Source: Streptomyces sp. NA02950 (lineage in GTDB: Bacteria > Actinomycetota > Actinomycetes > Streptomycetales > Streptomycetaceae). Taken from it: 64,000 nucleotides of DNA. Positions 8,099-16,893 of the stretch are shown piece by piece. The notes beneath the pieces are model-generated. The model saw only the letters and a program-made list of their open reading frames with translations. It did not search any database and was not told the origin of the DNA. Every line of letters begins with the position of its first letter. The stretch's first letter is position 1. The DNA is taken from assembly GCF_013364155.1 (NCBI RefSeq), contig NZ_CP054916.1:124001-188000 (forward strand). Direction: 5' to 3'. A program made the position numbers and the translations under genes.

Positions 8099-8911
8099 CA
8101 ACACCACGAACCCCGCCATGTCGTCACTGCGCTTGACGATCTCCAGGGTGAGCTGGAGTTTTTCTCTCGCCCAGTCGACGAGGCGGCCGCGGTAGCCGCC
8201 GTCGGCCCACACCAGGCTGATCTTGCGGAACCGTGCCCGCAGCCCCGGCAGCATGACGCGGGCGGCCTGGCGGTCGGTGATGTCGGCGGCACACACCAGC
8301 ACCATCAGCAGCAGGCCGAGGCTGTCCGTGATGACGTGCCGGCGCCTGCCGTTGATCTTTTTGCCGCCGTCGTAGCCGCGTGAGGCGGCGGGCACCGAGG
8401 CGGCGCCCTTGACCGACTGCGAGTCGATGATCGCCGCTGTCGGCTCCGTATCCCGGCCCTCGGCCTCACGGGTCCGAGCGCGCAGCCGGTCGTGGAACTC
8501 CTTGACCAGGCCCGCCTGGCGCCACCTGCGAAAGTAGGCATACACGCGGTCCCAGACAGGGAAATCGACGGGCATGGAGCGCCACTTGATGCCGTTGTCG
8601 GTGACGTAGAAGATCGCATCCAGCATCTGCCGGTGGCAGTAACCCTCCGGCTGTCCGCCCCGGCCCTCCAGCCACGCCGGAACAGGCATCGCGTCCCGCA
8701 CCACCGCCCACTCCGCGTCCGTCATGTCCGACGGATACCTCCGCACCCTGTTCGGATGGTCGGCCGCGTTCCCGAACCGGTGAGCGAGGCAATCACACTC
8801 CAGCACACGGGAGTTGGACGGCACCGGGGTGATCACGCAAGACTGCAGCAACAGGGTCTCCTTCGTGCTCGAGCGTCGCAACTCCGAGCTACCAAGGGGC
8901 CCTGTTCTCAT
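8099..8911 (-). pseudogene. IS5-family transposase, 3'-truncated
   Basis: The minus-strand frame starts at ATG 8911 or a later in-frame ATG near 8723. It encodes RRYPSDMTDAEWAVVRDAMP, then RQMLDAIFYVTDNGIKWRSM and VYAYFRRWRQAGL, then the DDE core: IIDSQSVKGA (first Asp), LVWADGGYRGRLVDW (second Asp). Sequence homologous to IS5 stops at GFVVLPR near 8100. The final segment with RRWVVERTF and the catalytic Glu is missing, and the frame runs on into antisense of the integrase tail. It is therefore inactive, and its loss marks another junction at about 8064-8100. Confidence 0.75.
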
Positions 8912-8991
8912 GCACCCACCCGGCCAAGATCACCCGACCAGGGACCGTGCTCGACCAGAACCGTCCCCATGATCGATAGGGATACGGCTTC

Positions 8992-9432
8992 TCAGGCGTC
9001 GATGGGCTGCCAGGACGCCTGGTTGTCCTCGATCCGGACGCGGCCGAAGGGCACGTCGGCGAAGTGGATGCCGAAGCCGATCGTGTCGGGCTTGTTGGCC
9101 ATGTCCAGGACGAGGCGGTGGCGGAGACTGGTGGCCTGTGCGTGGTCGTGGTCAAAGGGGTTCTCCCACAGCGGGTGGGTGATCTGGAGGGGGGAGTGGA
9201 AGGCGTCGCCGAAGGCGATGACCCGCTGTCCGCCTTCCTCGATGACGTAGGCGGTGTGGCCGGCACTGTGGCCGGGGGCGAGCATGACGCGGACGCCGGG
9301 GAAGACCTCCTCGCCGTCGGTCACGGTTTGGCCGTCCGGGACGTAGGTCAGCTTGGTGTCGCCGAGGGTGAGGGTCCGGATGCCCGGGGGACGCCGGAGC
9401 CGCTCGTCTACGGGGGTTGTGGTGTCCGTCAT
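8992..9432 (-). pseudogene. Metallo-beta-lactamase-fold hydrolase with internal deletion
   Basis: The 146-aa frame starts at ATG 9432. It begins like an MBL-fold hydrolase (IRTLTLGDTKLTYVPDG) and then jumps to the C-terminal half: GEEVFPGVRVMLAPGHSAGH, RVIAFGDAFHSPLQI and IGFGIHFADVPFGRV. The family is usually about 300 residues, and the HxHxDH metal motif should lie where the join is. The later His and Asp ligands remain. An in-frame deletion of about 150 codons therefore probably left a catalytically dead protein. It is divergent from the marR gene and probably its regulatory target. Confidence 0.7.
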
Positions 9433-9450
9433 GGGTCTGACCTCCATGTG

Positions 9451-9501
9451 ATTGTGCACTGAAAGATTATGCACGAAAAGGCTATGAGTCATAACTATAA
9501 T
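9451..9501. promoter_or_regulatory. Operator/promoter region between MBL gene and marR
   Basis: The divergent spacer contains a direct repeat ATTGTGCAC (9451-9459) and ATTATGCAC (9467-9475), a perfect palindrome TATGAGTCATA (9483-9493) and a consensus -10 box TATAAT (9496-9501) reading toward marR. MarR proteins commonly bind short palindromes overlapping their own promoters. The palindrome is the best operator candidate, and the repeats could serve the divergent gene. Confidence 0.5.
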
Positions 9502-9531
9502 AGGTTGAAGGAGCTTGCTAGCCTGGAGGGC

Positions 9532-9960
9532 ATGACGACGACATCGGAATCGCAGGCGGAAGCGCAGTGGCAGCTGATGAAGCTGGTGCATGAGCTGGAC
9601 ATGCAGAACAATGCGCGTGTCCGTGAACGCGTGGCCAAGATCGGTTTCACCGTCGCGCAGGCCTCCGCGCTGCGCGAACTGACGGGCCCGATGACCTTGA
9701 GCGAGTTGGCCGTGCGGATGGGCTGCGAACCGTCGAACGCCATCCTCCCGCTCGACAAGCTGGAGGAACTGCGGCTGGTCGAACGGCGTCCCCACCCCAC
9801 CGACCGCCGGGCCAAGCAGCTGACCCTCACCCCCCAGGGCGCCGAGCGCCGGGAAGGGCTGCTGAAATTCCTTTGCGAGGAACCCCTTTTGACACTGACT
9901 CAGCAGGAGCAAGACGTGCTCCAGGACCTGGTGCAGCGAGCCATCTCCCGTGAGTCGTGA
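9532..9960 (+). CDS. MarR-family transcriptional regulator
   Basis: I chose ATG 9532 because GGAGGG lies just upstream; an in-frame ATG at 9469 would put the promoter palindrome inside the gene. The 142-aa protein has the winged-helix layout: dimerisation helix (QWQLMKLVHELDMQNNARVR), HTH (MTLSELAVRMGCEPSNAILP), wing with the MarR signature (LVERRPHPTDRRAKQLTLTP) and C-terminal dimer helix. It probably represses itself and the divergent MBL-fold gene. The frame is intact, unlike its neighbours. Confidence 0.85.
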   Translation: MTTTSESQAEAQWQLMKLVHELDMQNNARVRERVAKIGFTVAQASALRELTGPMTLSELAVRMGCEPSNAILPLDKLEELRLVERRPHPTDRRAKQLTLTPQGAERREGLLKFLCEEPLLTLTQQEQDVLQDLVQRAISRES

Positions 9961-9990
9961 TCGCGAGCAGCACCCCCTCTTGGATCAGAG

Positions 9991-10095
9991 GTGTCGGTCA
10001 ACGCACGCATGGCCTACAACCTGCTGCGGGCCGCCGGCGGCCTGACCTCGGCCTTCCACGCCAAGGCCACCACCGCCACCCCCGGCTCACCAGCC
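9991..10095 (+). pseudogene. IS1380-family transposase C-terminal scrap
   Basis: One frame encodes AYNLLRAAGGLTSAFHAKAT, a conserved stretch near the C terminus of IS1380-type transposases (the AGxLxSxFHAKA block). No catalytic residues remain. It is fused directly to the ABC ATPase remnant, marking another deletion junction. An N-terminal IS1380 piece occurs at 32.7-33.2 kb, but these need not come from one element. Confidence 0.5.
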
Positions 10096-10139
10096 CCTCA
10101 GAAGATCACTCTCAAGCCACGTCGGTGGATCGAGGCCAA

Positions 10140-10648
10140 GAGGTGCTGGACCTCAGGCCGCTCATCGAGGAGAAGCCCGACGCCGTCGAGGTGCCCGAAG
10201 GGCCGGTGGCGGTCGAGTTCGACGACGTCCGCTTCGGCTACCCCGCGGCCGACAAGGTCTCCCTGGCCTCCCTGGAGGAGGTGGCGGCCCTGGACACCCG
10301 GGGCGGCGCCGAGGTCCTGCACGGCGTCTCCTTCCGCGCCGAACCCGGCCGGACCGTCGCCCTCGTCGGCTCCTTTGGCGTGGACAAGTCCACGATCGCG
10401 CAACTGCTGCCCCGGCTGTACGACGTCGACGCGGGCGCCGTCCGCGTCGACGGGGTCGACGTGCGCGACCTCACCGCGGACTCCCTGCGGGCCACGGTCG
10501 GCTCCGTGCGCGCCGCCGATCTCATCCTGGTCCTCGAAGCCGGACGCGTCGTCGAACGGGGCACGCACGAAGGGCTGCTGGCGGCGGGCGGTACGCGGAG
10601 CTGTACCGCACGCAGTTCGAGGAACCGACGGCGGCCACGGCGGTCTGA
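10140..10648 (+). pseudogene. ABC transporter ATPase remnant lacking Walker B
   Basis: The frame encodes the end of a transmembrane domain (EVLDLRPLIEEKPDAVEV), then an ATPase start ([17 protein letters not shown]) and a Walker A with a damaged loop (GSFGVDKST, expected GSSGAGKST; Lys and Ser-Thr kept). It then runs RLYDVDAGAVRVDGVDVRDL to ATVGSVRAADLILVLEAGRV. The Q-loop, LSGGE signature, Walker B and most of the H-loop between ATVG and RAADLILV are deleted. Near 10590 a further frame slip separates the ending YAELYRTQFEEP. It is an exporter remnant (type 1 ABC half-transporter). Confidence 0.75.
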
Positions 10649-10658
10649 GCGGTGAGGG

Positions 10659-10684
10659 GCCCCGTCGGCTTGTTCCGGCGGGGC
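10659..10684 (+). terminator. Rho-independent-like hairpin after ABC remnant
   Basis: GCCCCGTCGG, a 6-nt loop, then CCGGCGGGGC: a 10-bp stem with one mismatch, followed by a short T-rich tract (GTCTTTGTGT). Confidence 0.5.
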
Positions 10685-10775
10685 GTCTTTGTGTCGTGGC
10701 AGGGCGTGCCTTTGCGGTGTTCGGCGGTGTCCTGGGCCGGCAATCTCTGGCAGGTGGCGCTACCAGCAGGTACCG

Positions 10776-12307
10776 GTAGTTCGTTAAATCCGGCGGTAGA
10801 GGTCAATGCCGTGTCCGGTGGTGACCGCGTCGATCAGGGCCTGGAGCTCTGAGGGTGGGTCTGTGTCCGTCCAGGCTCGCCACCACCGGGTGAGGGTGAT
10901 GGCGGGGGTGAGCCAGGACCGGATGGCCCGTAAGGCCCTGGGCCAGCAGGGCTGTTGGGGCTGGTGGGGTTCGGTTGATCCCCCTCTCTGGCCCGTCGTC
11001 GGGGCATGGGTCCGGCGCGGTGGCATCCAGGGGTCCCGGTGGGGCGAACCACTGGTCCCAGCAGAAGGAGAAGGCGCAGTTGACCAGGGTCTGGTGGCGG
11101 CGGATGGCGCGGTCGGAGCGGACTTGGAAGTCGGCCCAGCCGAGTTCGTCCTTGATCTGTTTGTAGCTCTGCTCGATCCAGGGCCGCAGTCCGTAGAGGT
11201 GGACGATCTCGGCGAGGCCCGCCGGCGGGTGCGGGCCGGTGGCAGCGTGGGGTGTGTCGGGGTGGGGCAGGCTGGTGGCCAGGTACCAGGTGGCCTTCTC
11301 CGGCAGGCTGCCCGGATCGGTGGTGGCCACGACCAGCCGGCAGGGAGAGTCGGGGCCGTAGCCGCCCAGGCGGGCATCAGCCGCCCACCAGGTCTCGGTG
11401 TGCCCGTCACGGAAGTGACGTTCCACGGGCATCCAGTCGCCTGGATGCCTGGCATCGCGCCAGGCCAGTGAGTGTGCGGCTTCGATGGGGGTGTGCGGCT
11501 GGTCGGCCGGAGCCCAGGTGCCGCGGTGCGGCTTGAGCGCGACCACGTAGGCCAGGCCGGCCTCGCGCAGTGCGAGGTACCAGTCGTCGCTGACCGAGTA
11601 GGCGCAGTCGGCGACCACCGCCCGGCAGCCGAAGCCGGCCTCCTTCCCTCGGGCCGCGAGGGCAGCGGCCAGCTGTGGTTTCGTGCGGAAGTCCGGGTCG
11701 GAGCGGCTGCGGGTGAAGTGGTGGGCGGGGGTGTAGGGAGCCGCGTGCAGCGGGTAGTACACACGGCCGTCGGTCCACACCGTGGTCACCGTGACGATGC
11801 CGTTGTCCGTCTTGCCGTACCGGCCCAGCCACTGTCGGCCCACGTGCGCGGTGGCCGTGCCGTCCTTACGGTCCCCGGAATCGTCGATCACGATGACCCC
11901 GCCGTCGTGCGGAGCCGTCGCCGACTGCTCACGCAGCAGCTCAAGCCGCCGGTCGTTGACCTGCTCGGCCTCCCAAGGGGACTCGGACAGGAAGAACTGC
12001 AGCCGCTGCACCCCCGCCGTCCCCGCACCCGCCACCGGCTCCGCCCCTGCCAGGCATGTGATCGTCTTGTTCCGCTCCCGTGGTGCCAGCAGTCCCGTCA
12101 GGTACTCGCGAAACCCCCGCCGCTGAGCCAGACTGAAGAAGAGGTCGTCGAACCGCGCCGCATAGTCCTCCAACGGCCCCGGCGCAGGCGGACACGGACG
12201 GCGAGCGGTCATCTTCAGCCCCCAGCCAGGTAGTTGACTCCTACCACCGGCCTACGACCAACCCGGCCTGCCGTCAACCCGCACCACCGCCGGATTTAAC
12301 GAACTAC
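10776..12307 (-). mobile_element. IS701-family element, copy 1 (1532 bp)
   Basis: Bounded by terminal inverted repeats GTAGTTCGTTAAATCCGGCG (10776) and its complement ending at 12307. It contains one transposase gene on the minus strand. Copies 2 and 3 have exactly the same length and the same translated product. The outer flank (CAGGTACCG) resembles the 8-bp spacer to copy 2 (TGGTACCG). Confidence 0.9.
10803..12212 (-). CDS. IS701-family DDE transposase (copy 1)
   Basis: The 469-aa protein starts at ATG 12212. It has the IS701 core: GGVIVIDDSGDRKDGTATAH (first Asp), GCRAVVADCAYSVSDDWYLA (second Asp) and YGLRPWIEQSYKQIKDELGW (Glu in WIEQ, with the family KQIKDELGW block). After FSFCWDQWF the frame drifts into Pro/His-rich sequence. 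The family's normal tail, ALRAIRSWLTPAITLTRWW to LYRRI, lies in the next frame and stops at a TAA inside the inverted repeat (10784). So either the C-terminal tail is frameshifted in this lineage or it is reached by ribosomal slippage. All three copies share this. Confidence 0.9.
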   Translation of the reverse strand: MTARRPCPPAPGPLEDYAARFDDLFFSLAQRRGFREYLTGLLAPRERNKTITCLAGAEPVAGAGTAGVQRLQFFLSESPWEAEQVNDRRLELLREQSATAPHDGGVIVIDDSGDRKDGTATAHVGRQWLGRYGKTDNGIVTVTTVWTDGRVYYPLHAAPYTPAHHFTRSRSDPDFRTKPQLAAALAARGKEAGFGCRAVVADCAYSVSDDWYLALREAGLAYVVALKPHRGTWAPADQPHTPIEAAHSLAWRDARHPGDWMPVERHFRDGHTETWWAADARLGGYGPDSPCRLVVATTDPGSLPEKATWYLATSLPHPDTPHAATGPHPPAGLAEIVHLYGLRPWIEQSYKQIKDELGWADFQVRSDRAIRRHQTLVNCAFSFCWDQWFAPPGPLDATAPDPCPDDGPERGINRTPPAPTALLAQGLTGHPVLAHPRHHPHPVVASLDGHRPTLRAPGPDRRGHHRTRH

Positions 12308-12315
12308 TGGTACCG

Positions 12316-13847
12316 GTAGTTCGTTAAATCCGGCGGTAGAGGTCAATGCCGTGTCCGGTGGTGACCGCGTCGATCAGGGCCTGGAGCTCTGAGGGTGGGT
12401 CTGTGTCCGTCCAGGCTCGCCACCACCGGGTGAGGGTGATGGCGGGGGTGAGCCAGGACCGGATGGCCCGTAAGGCCCTGGGCCAGCAGGGCTGTTGGGG
12501 CTGGTGGGGTTCGGTTGATCCCCCTCTCTGGCCCGTCGTCGGGGCATGGGTCCGGCGCGGTGGCATCCAGGGGTCCCGGTGGGGCGAACCACTGGTCCCA
12601 GCAGAAGGAGAAGGCGCAGTTGACCAGGGTCTGGTGGCGGCGGATGGCGCGGTCGGAGCGGACTTGGAAGTCGGCCCAGCCGAGTTCGTCCTTGATCTGT
12701 TTGTAGCTCTGCTCGATCCAGGGCCGCAGTCCGTAGAGGTGGACGATCTCGGCGAGGCCCGCCGGCGGGTGCGGGCCGGTGGCAGCGTGGGGTGTGTCGG
12801 GGTGGGGCAGGCTGGTGGCCAGGTACCAGGTGGCCTTCTCCGGCAGGCTGCCCGGATCGGTGGTGGCCACGACCAGCCGGCAGGGAGAGTCGGGGCCGTA
12901 GCCGCCCAGGCGGGCATCAGCCGCCCACCAGGTCTCGGTGTGCCCGTCACGGAAGTGACGTTCCACGGGCATCCAGTCGCCTGGATGCCTGGCATCGCGC
13001 CAGGCCAGTGAGTGTGCGGCTTCGATGGGGGTGTGCGGCTGGTCGGCCGGAGCCCAGGTGCCGCGGTGCGGCTTGAGCGCGACCACGTAGGCCAGGCCGG
13101 CCTCGCGCAGTGCGAGGTACCAGTCGTCGCTGACCGAGTAGGCGCAGTCGGCGACCACCGCCCGGCAGCCGAAGCCGGCCTCCTTCCCTCGGGCCGCGAG
13201 GGCAGCGGCCAGCTGTGGTTTCGTGCGGAAGTCCGGGTCGGAGCGGCTGCGGGTGAAGTGGTGGGCGGGGGTGTAGGGAGCCGCGTGCAGCGGGTAGTAC
13301 ACACGGCCGTCGGTCCACACCGTGGTCACCGTGACGATGCCGTTGTCCGTCTTGCCGTACCGGCCCAGCCACTGTCGGCCCACGTGCGCGGTGGCCGTGC
13401 CGTCCTTACGGTCCCCGGAATCGTCGATCACGATGACCCCGCCGTCGTGCGGAGCCGTCGCCGACTGCTCACGCAGCAGCTCAAGCCGCCGGTCGTTGAC
13501 CTGCTCGGCCTCCCAAGGGGACTCGGACAGGAAGAACTGCAGCCGCTGCACCCCCGCCGTCCCCGCACCCGCCACCGGCTCCGCCCCTGCCAGGCATGTG
13601 ATCGTCTTGTTCCGCTCCCGTGGTGCCAGCAGTCCCGTCAGGTACTCGCGAAACCCCCGCCGCTGAGCCAGACTGAAGAAGAGGTCGTCGAACCGCGCCG
13701 CATAGTCCTCCAACGGCCCCGGCGCAGGCGGACACGGACGGCGAGCGGTCATCTTCAGCCCCCAGCCAGGTAGTTGACTCCTACCACCGGCCTACGACCA
13801 ACCCGGCCTGCCGTCAACCCGCACCACCGCCGGATTTAACGAACTAC
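12316..13847 (-). mobile_element. IS701-family element, copy 2, tandem to copy 1
   Basis: 1532 bp with the same inverted repeats, separated from copy 1 by only 8 bp (TGGTACCG) and in the same orientation. Its right end borders the IS630 element. Confidence 0.9.
12343..13752 (-). CDS. IS701-family DDE transposase (copy 2)
   Basis: Identical in translation to copy 1, including the DDE core and the frame change before the C-terminal tail. Identity suggests very recent duplication or homogenisation. The tandem arrangement provides homologous sequence for deletion or amplification. Confidence 0.9.
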   Translation of the reverse strand: MTARRPCPPAPGPLEDYAARFDDLFFSLAQRRGFREYLTGLLAPRERNKTITCLAGAEPVAGAGTAGVQRLQFFLSESPWEAEQVNDRRLELLREQSATAPHDGGVIVIDDSGDRKDGTATAHVGRQWLGRYGKTDNGIVTVTTVWTDGRVYYPLHAAPYTPAHHFTRSRSDPDFRTKPQLAAALAARGKEAGFGCRAVVADCAYSVSDDWYLALREAGLAYVVALKPHRGTWAPADQPHTPIEAAHSLAWRDARHPGDWMPVERHFRDGHTETWWAADARLGGYGPDSPCRLVVATTDPGSLPEKATWYLATSLPHPDTPHAATGPHPPAGLAEIVHLYGLRPWIEQSYKQIKDELGWADFQVRSDRAIRRHQTLVNCAFSFCWDQWFAPPGPLDATAPDPCPDDGPERGINRTPPAPTALLAQGLTGHPVLAHPRHHPHPVVASLDGHRPTLRAPGPDRRGHHRTRH

Positions 13848-13898
13848 CGGTACTGAGGTTGAACTCGTGGTGTCGTAGGGGCTGACGGCTCGTCGTCT

Positions 13899-14411
13899 GT
13901 GCGGTATCACCAGGACATGCGGTATCCACAAGGGGGCGGGCTGACCGCCGAACGGCAGCAGTTCCGCGAGGAGTTACGGCTGAAGGCGGCTGAGAGGTTC
14001 GCCCAGGGTGAGGCGAGCTCGGTGATCGCCAAGGACTTGCGCGTCAGCGTCCGCTCGGTACAGCGGTGGCGGCAGGTGTGGGACGAGGGCGGTCCGCGGG
14101 CTCTGCGGTCGCAGGGGCCGGCGTCGCTGCCGCGACTGAGCGATAAGCAGTTCGCCCAGTTGGAGGCAGAGCTGGCCAAAGGGGCGGCCGCTCACGGCTG
14201 GGAAGACCAGCGGTGGACCCTGAGCCGCGTGAAGACGGTGATCGGCCGCCGCTTCCACCTGACCTACACGGTCCAGGGCGTGCGCAAGCTGCTGGTCCGT
14301 AACGGATGGTCCTGCCAGGTCCCGGCCCGACGGGCGATGGAGCGGGACGACGATGCGGTGGCCGGGTGGGTCAAGGAGGTGTGGCCCTGCGCGGAAGGCT
14401 CGCGGCGGTGA
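13899..14411 (+). CDS. IS630 transposase, N-terminal HTH ORF
   Basis: The 170-aa ORF (the start could also be the ATG at 13917) has a tandem HTH/winged-helix DNA-binding region: ASSVIAKDLRVSVRSVQRWR, then WTLSRVKTVIGRRFHLTYTV and GVRKLLVRNGWS. It recognises the IS ends. The TGA at 14409-14411 overlaps the GTG start of the second ORF, so the transposase is split in two frames, as in other actinomycete IS630 elements, by coupling or frameshift. Confidence 0.85.
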   Translation: MRYHQDMRYPQGGGLTAERQQFREELRLKAAERFAQGEASSVIAKDLRVSVRSVQRWRQVWDEGGPRALRSQGPASLPRLSDKQFAQLEAELAKGAAAHGWEDQRWTLSRVKTVIGRRFHLTYTVQGVRKLLVRNGWSCQVPARRAMERDDDAVAGWVKEVWPCAEGSRR

Positions 14412-14983
14412 GTGGAGCCTGGCTGGTCTTTGAGGACGAAGCCGGATTCTCCATGACGCCGCCGCAGGCGAAAACCTGGTCCCAGCGCGGCCGGACCCCG
14501 GTGGTGCGGGTCCGCGGCCGTTCGCGCAGACGGATATCGATCGCTGCGCTGACCTGCTACAAACCCGGCCACCGGTCCCGGCTGATCTACCGGCCGCGCC
14601 GGGACGACGGCCCGCGCGACGGACGCAAAAGCTTCTCCTGGCGCGACTACCGGGACCTGCTGATCGCCGCCCACCAGCAGCTCGGCGGCCCGATCGTTCT
14701 CGTCTGGGACAACCTGAACGTCCACAAAGCCGCCGACCTGCGGGAATGGGCGGCAGTCCGGGACTGGCTGACCATTTACTACCTGCCGCCCTACGCACCC
14801 GACCTCAACCCCGTCGAAGGGATCTGGTCACTGCTGCGGCGCGGTTGGCTTTCCAACGTCGCCTTCAGCACTCCCGAACACCTCGTCCACCGCATCCGAC
14901 GCGGCTTACGGCACATCCAGTACCGCAGCGACCTCATAGACGGCTGCCTCGCCGAGACCGGCCTGACCATCCGACCCGCCTGA
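14408..14983 (+). CDS. IS630 transposase, DDE catalytic ORF
   Basis: The 191-aa ORF starts at GTG 14408, overlapping the previous stop. It has the DDE_3 core: AWLVFEDEAGFSMTPPQAKT (first Asp), PIVLVWDNLNVHKAADLREW (second Asp) and YAPDLNPVEGIWSLLRRGWL (Glu). It is complete to the stop near the right inverted repeat. Whether it works as a separate chain or as a frameshift fusion is not visible. Confidence 0.85.
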   Translation: MSGAWLVFEDEAGFSMTPPQAKTWSQRGRTPVVRVRGRSRRRISIAALTCYKPGHRSRLIYRPRRDDGPRDGRKSFSWRDYRDLLIAAHQQLGGPIVLVWDNLNVHKAADLREWAAVRDWLTIYYLPPYAPDLNPVEGIWSLLRRGWLSNVAFSTPEHLVHRIRRGLRHIQYRSDLIDGCLAETGLTIRPA

Positions 14984-15020
14984 GCACCCCAGCGACATCA
15001 CGAGTTCAACCTCAGTAACG

Positions 15021-16552
15021 GTAGTTCGTTAAATCCGGCGGTGGTGCGGGTTGACGGCAGGCCGGGTTGGTCGTAGGCCGGTGGTAGGAGTCAACTACCT
15101 GGCTGGGGGCTGAAGATGACCGCTCGCCGTCCGTGTCCGCCTGCGCCGGGGCCGTTGGAGGACTATGCGGCGCGGTTCGACGACCTCTTCTTCAGTCTGG
15201 CTCAGCGGCGGGGGTTTCGCGAGTACCTGACGGGACTGCTGGCACCACGGGAGCGGAACAAGACGATCACATGCCTGGCAGGGGCGGAGCCGGTGGCGGG
15301 TGCGGGGACGGCGGGGGTGCAGCGGCTGCAGTTCTTCCTGTCCGAGTCCCCTTGGGAGGCCGAGCAGGTCAACGACCGGCGGCTTGAGCTGCTGCGTGAG
15401 CAGTCGGCGACGGCTCCGCACGACGGCGGGGTCATCGTGATCGACGATTCCGGGGACCGTAAGGACGGCACGGCCACCGCGCACGTGGGCCGACAGTGGC
15501 TGGGCCGGTACGGCAAGACGGACAACGGCATCGTCACGGTGACCACGGTGTGGACCGACGGCCGTGTGTACTACCCGCTGCACGCGGCTCCCTACACCCC
15601 CGCCCACCACTTCACCCGCAGCCGCTCCGACCCGGACTTCCGCACGAAACCACAGCTGGCCGCTGCCCTCGCGGCCCGAGGGAAGGAGGCCGGCTTCGGC
15701 TGCCGGGCGGTGGTCGCCGACTGCGCCTACTCGGTCAGCGACGACTGGTACCTCGCACTGCGCGAGGCCGGCCTGGCCTACGTGGTCGCGCTCAAGCCGC
15801 ACCGCGGCACCTGGGCTCCGGCCGACCAGCCGCACACCCCCATCGAAGCCGCACACTCACTGGCCTGGCGCGATGCCAGGCATCCAGGCGACTGGATGCC
15901 CGTGGAACGTCACTTCCGTGACGGGCACACCGAGACCTGGTGGGCGGCTGATGCCCGCCTGGGCGGCTACGGCCCCGACTCTCCCTGCCGGCTGGTCGTG
16001 GCCACCACCGATCCGGGCAGCCTGCCGGAGAAGGCCACCTGGTACCTGGCCACCAGCCTGCCCCACCCCGACACACCCCACGCTGCCACCGGCCCGCACC
16101 CGCCGGCGGGCCTCGCCGAGATCGTCCACCTCTACGGACTGCGGCCCTGGATCGAGCAGAGCTACAAACAGATCAAGGACGAACTCGGCTGGGCCGACTT
16201 CCAAGTCCGCTCCGACCGCGCCATCCGCCGCCACCAGACCCTGGTCAACTGCGCCTTCTCCTTCTGCTGGGACCAGTGGTTCGCCCCACCGGGACCCCTG
16301 GATGCCACCGCGCCGGACCCATGCCCCGACGACGGGCCAGAGAGGGGGATCAACCGAACCCCACCAGCCCCAACAGCCCTGCTGGCCCAGGGCCTTACGG
16401 GCCATCCGGTCCTGGCTCACCCCCGCCATCACCCTCACCCGGTGGTGGCGAGCCTGGACGGACACAGACCCACCCTCAGAGCTCCAGGCCCTGATCGACG
16501 CGGTCACCACCGGACACGGCATTGACCTCTACCGCCGGATTTAACGAACTAC
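15021..16552 (+). mobile_element. IS701-family element, copy 3, inverted
   Basis: 1532 bp with the same inverted repeats as copies 1 and 2 but opposite orientation. The right flank CGGTAATCGATTC begins the NRPS1 upstream region. Copies 2 and 3 form a composite-like inverted pair around the IS630 element. Confidence 0.9.
15116..16525 (+). CDS. IS701-family DDE transposase (copy 3)
   Basis: Same 469-aa product as copies 1 and 2, starting at ATG 15116, with the same C-terminal frame change. Transcription points toward NRPS1, whose start lies about 370 bp beyond the stop, so read-through from the IS could influence NRPS1. Confidence 0.9.
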   Translation: MTARRPCPPAPGPLEDYAARFDDLFFSLAQRRGFREYLTGLLAPRERNKTITCLAGAEPVAGAGTAGVQRLQFFLSESPWEAEQVNDRRLELLREQSATAPHDGGVIVIDDSGDRKDGTATAHVGRQWLGRYGKTDNGIVTVTTVWTDGRVYYPLHAAPYTPAHHFTRSRSDPDFRTKPQLAAALAARGKEAGFGCRAVVADCAYSVSDDWYLALREAGLAYVVALKPHRGTWAPADQPHTPIEAAHSLAWRDARHPGDWMPVERHFRDGHTETWWAADARLGGYGPDSPCRLVVATTDPGSLPEKATWYLATSLPHPDTPHAATGPHPPAGLAEIVHLYGLRPWIEQSYKQIKDELGWADFQVRSDRAIRRHQTLVNCAFSFCWDQWFAPPGPLDATAPDPCPDDGPERGINRTPPAPTALLAQGLTGHPVLAHPRHHPHPVVASLDGHRPTLRAPGPDRRGHHRTRH

Positions 16553-16893
16553 CGGTAATCGATTCAGAAGCCCCCGTAGGTCAGGTGCATGCCAAATTAC
16601 TGGGTGTATGTGCGCCAGGGCATGCCGGTGCGCAGCGGCATTAATTAGTAGGCGAAAAAAATCCCGCCAGTGTGGAGATTTCAGGCGTCTCAGTCTGCGA
16701 GGACTGGCGGCAAATGCGGCAAAGTGGCTCGAAGTGGCCATCGCAAATCAACACCAAACGCCTGTTAATTCACACTTCAACCAACGGATTGACAGTGTCC
16801 AGTTCGGCGCGAGAGGCTGAAGTGGATCAACGTTGCTATCGCATTGCTTAAATGCTCCTGGTGCGGAGCGCGAGCCTTGACCGAGGTGTGGAA
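16553..16893 (+). promoter_or_regulatory. NRPS1 upstream region, no gene
   Basis: This 341-bp stretch is markedly more AT-rich than its surroundings (for example TTAATTAG and AAAAAAAT near 16640-16670), which is usual for a promoter region. I see no protein or RNA gene. A TTGACA box at 16789-16794 is a possible -35 element, but no convincing -10 lies at the right distance. Regulatory function is inferred from position alone. Confidence 0.35.

Larger units (their letters stand above)
13853..15015 (+). mobile_element. IS630-family element inserted at TA between IS701 copies
   Basis: Inverted repeats CTGAGGTTGAACTCGTG (13853) and its complement CACGAGTTCAACCTCAG (ending 15015). Each end is flanked by TA (13851-13852 and 15016-15017), the TA target duplication of IS630/mariner elements. 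Removing the element and one TA restores the 8-bp spacer CGGTAACG between IS701 copies 2 and 3. Confidence 0.9.

Noticed and set aside
8889..9266. 125-codon minus frame rich in Ser/Thr/Pro overlapping the MBL remnant
   Set aside because: Out-of-frame reading of the MBL-fold gene.
11472..12233. 253-codon frame antisense to each IS701 transposase
   Set aside because: Repeats in all three copies only because the element is repeated; no motifs or start signals.
16553..16893. Possible attachment site or tRNA gene in the AT-rich gap before NRPS1
   Set aside because: No cloverleaf, CCA end or matching direct repeat found by reading; treated as a promoter region.
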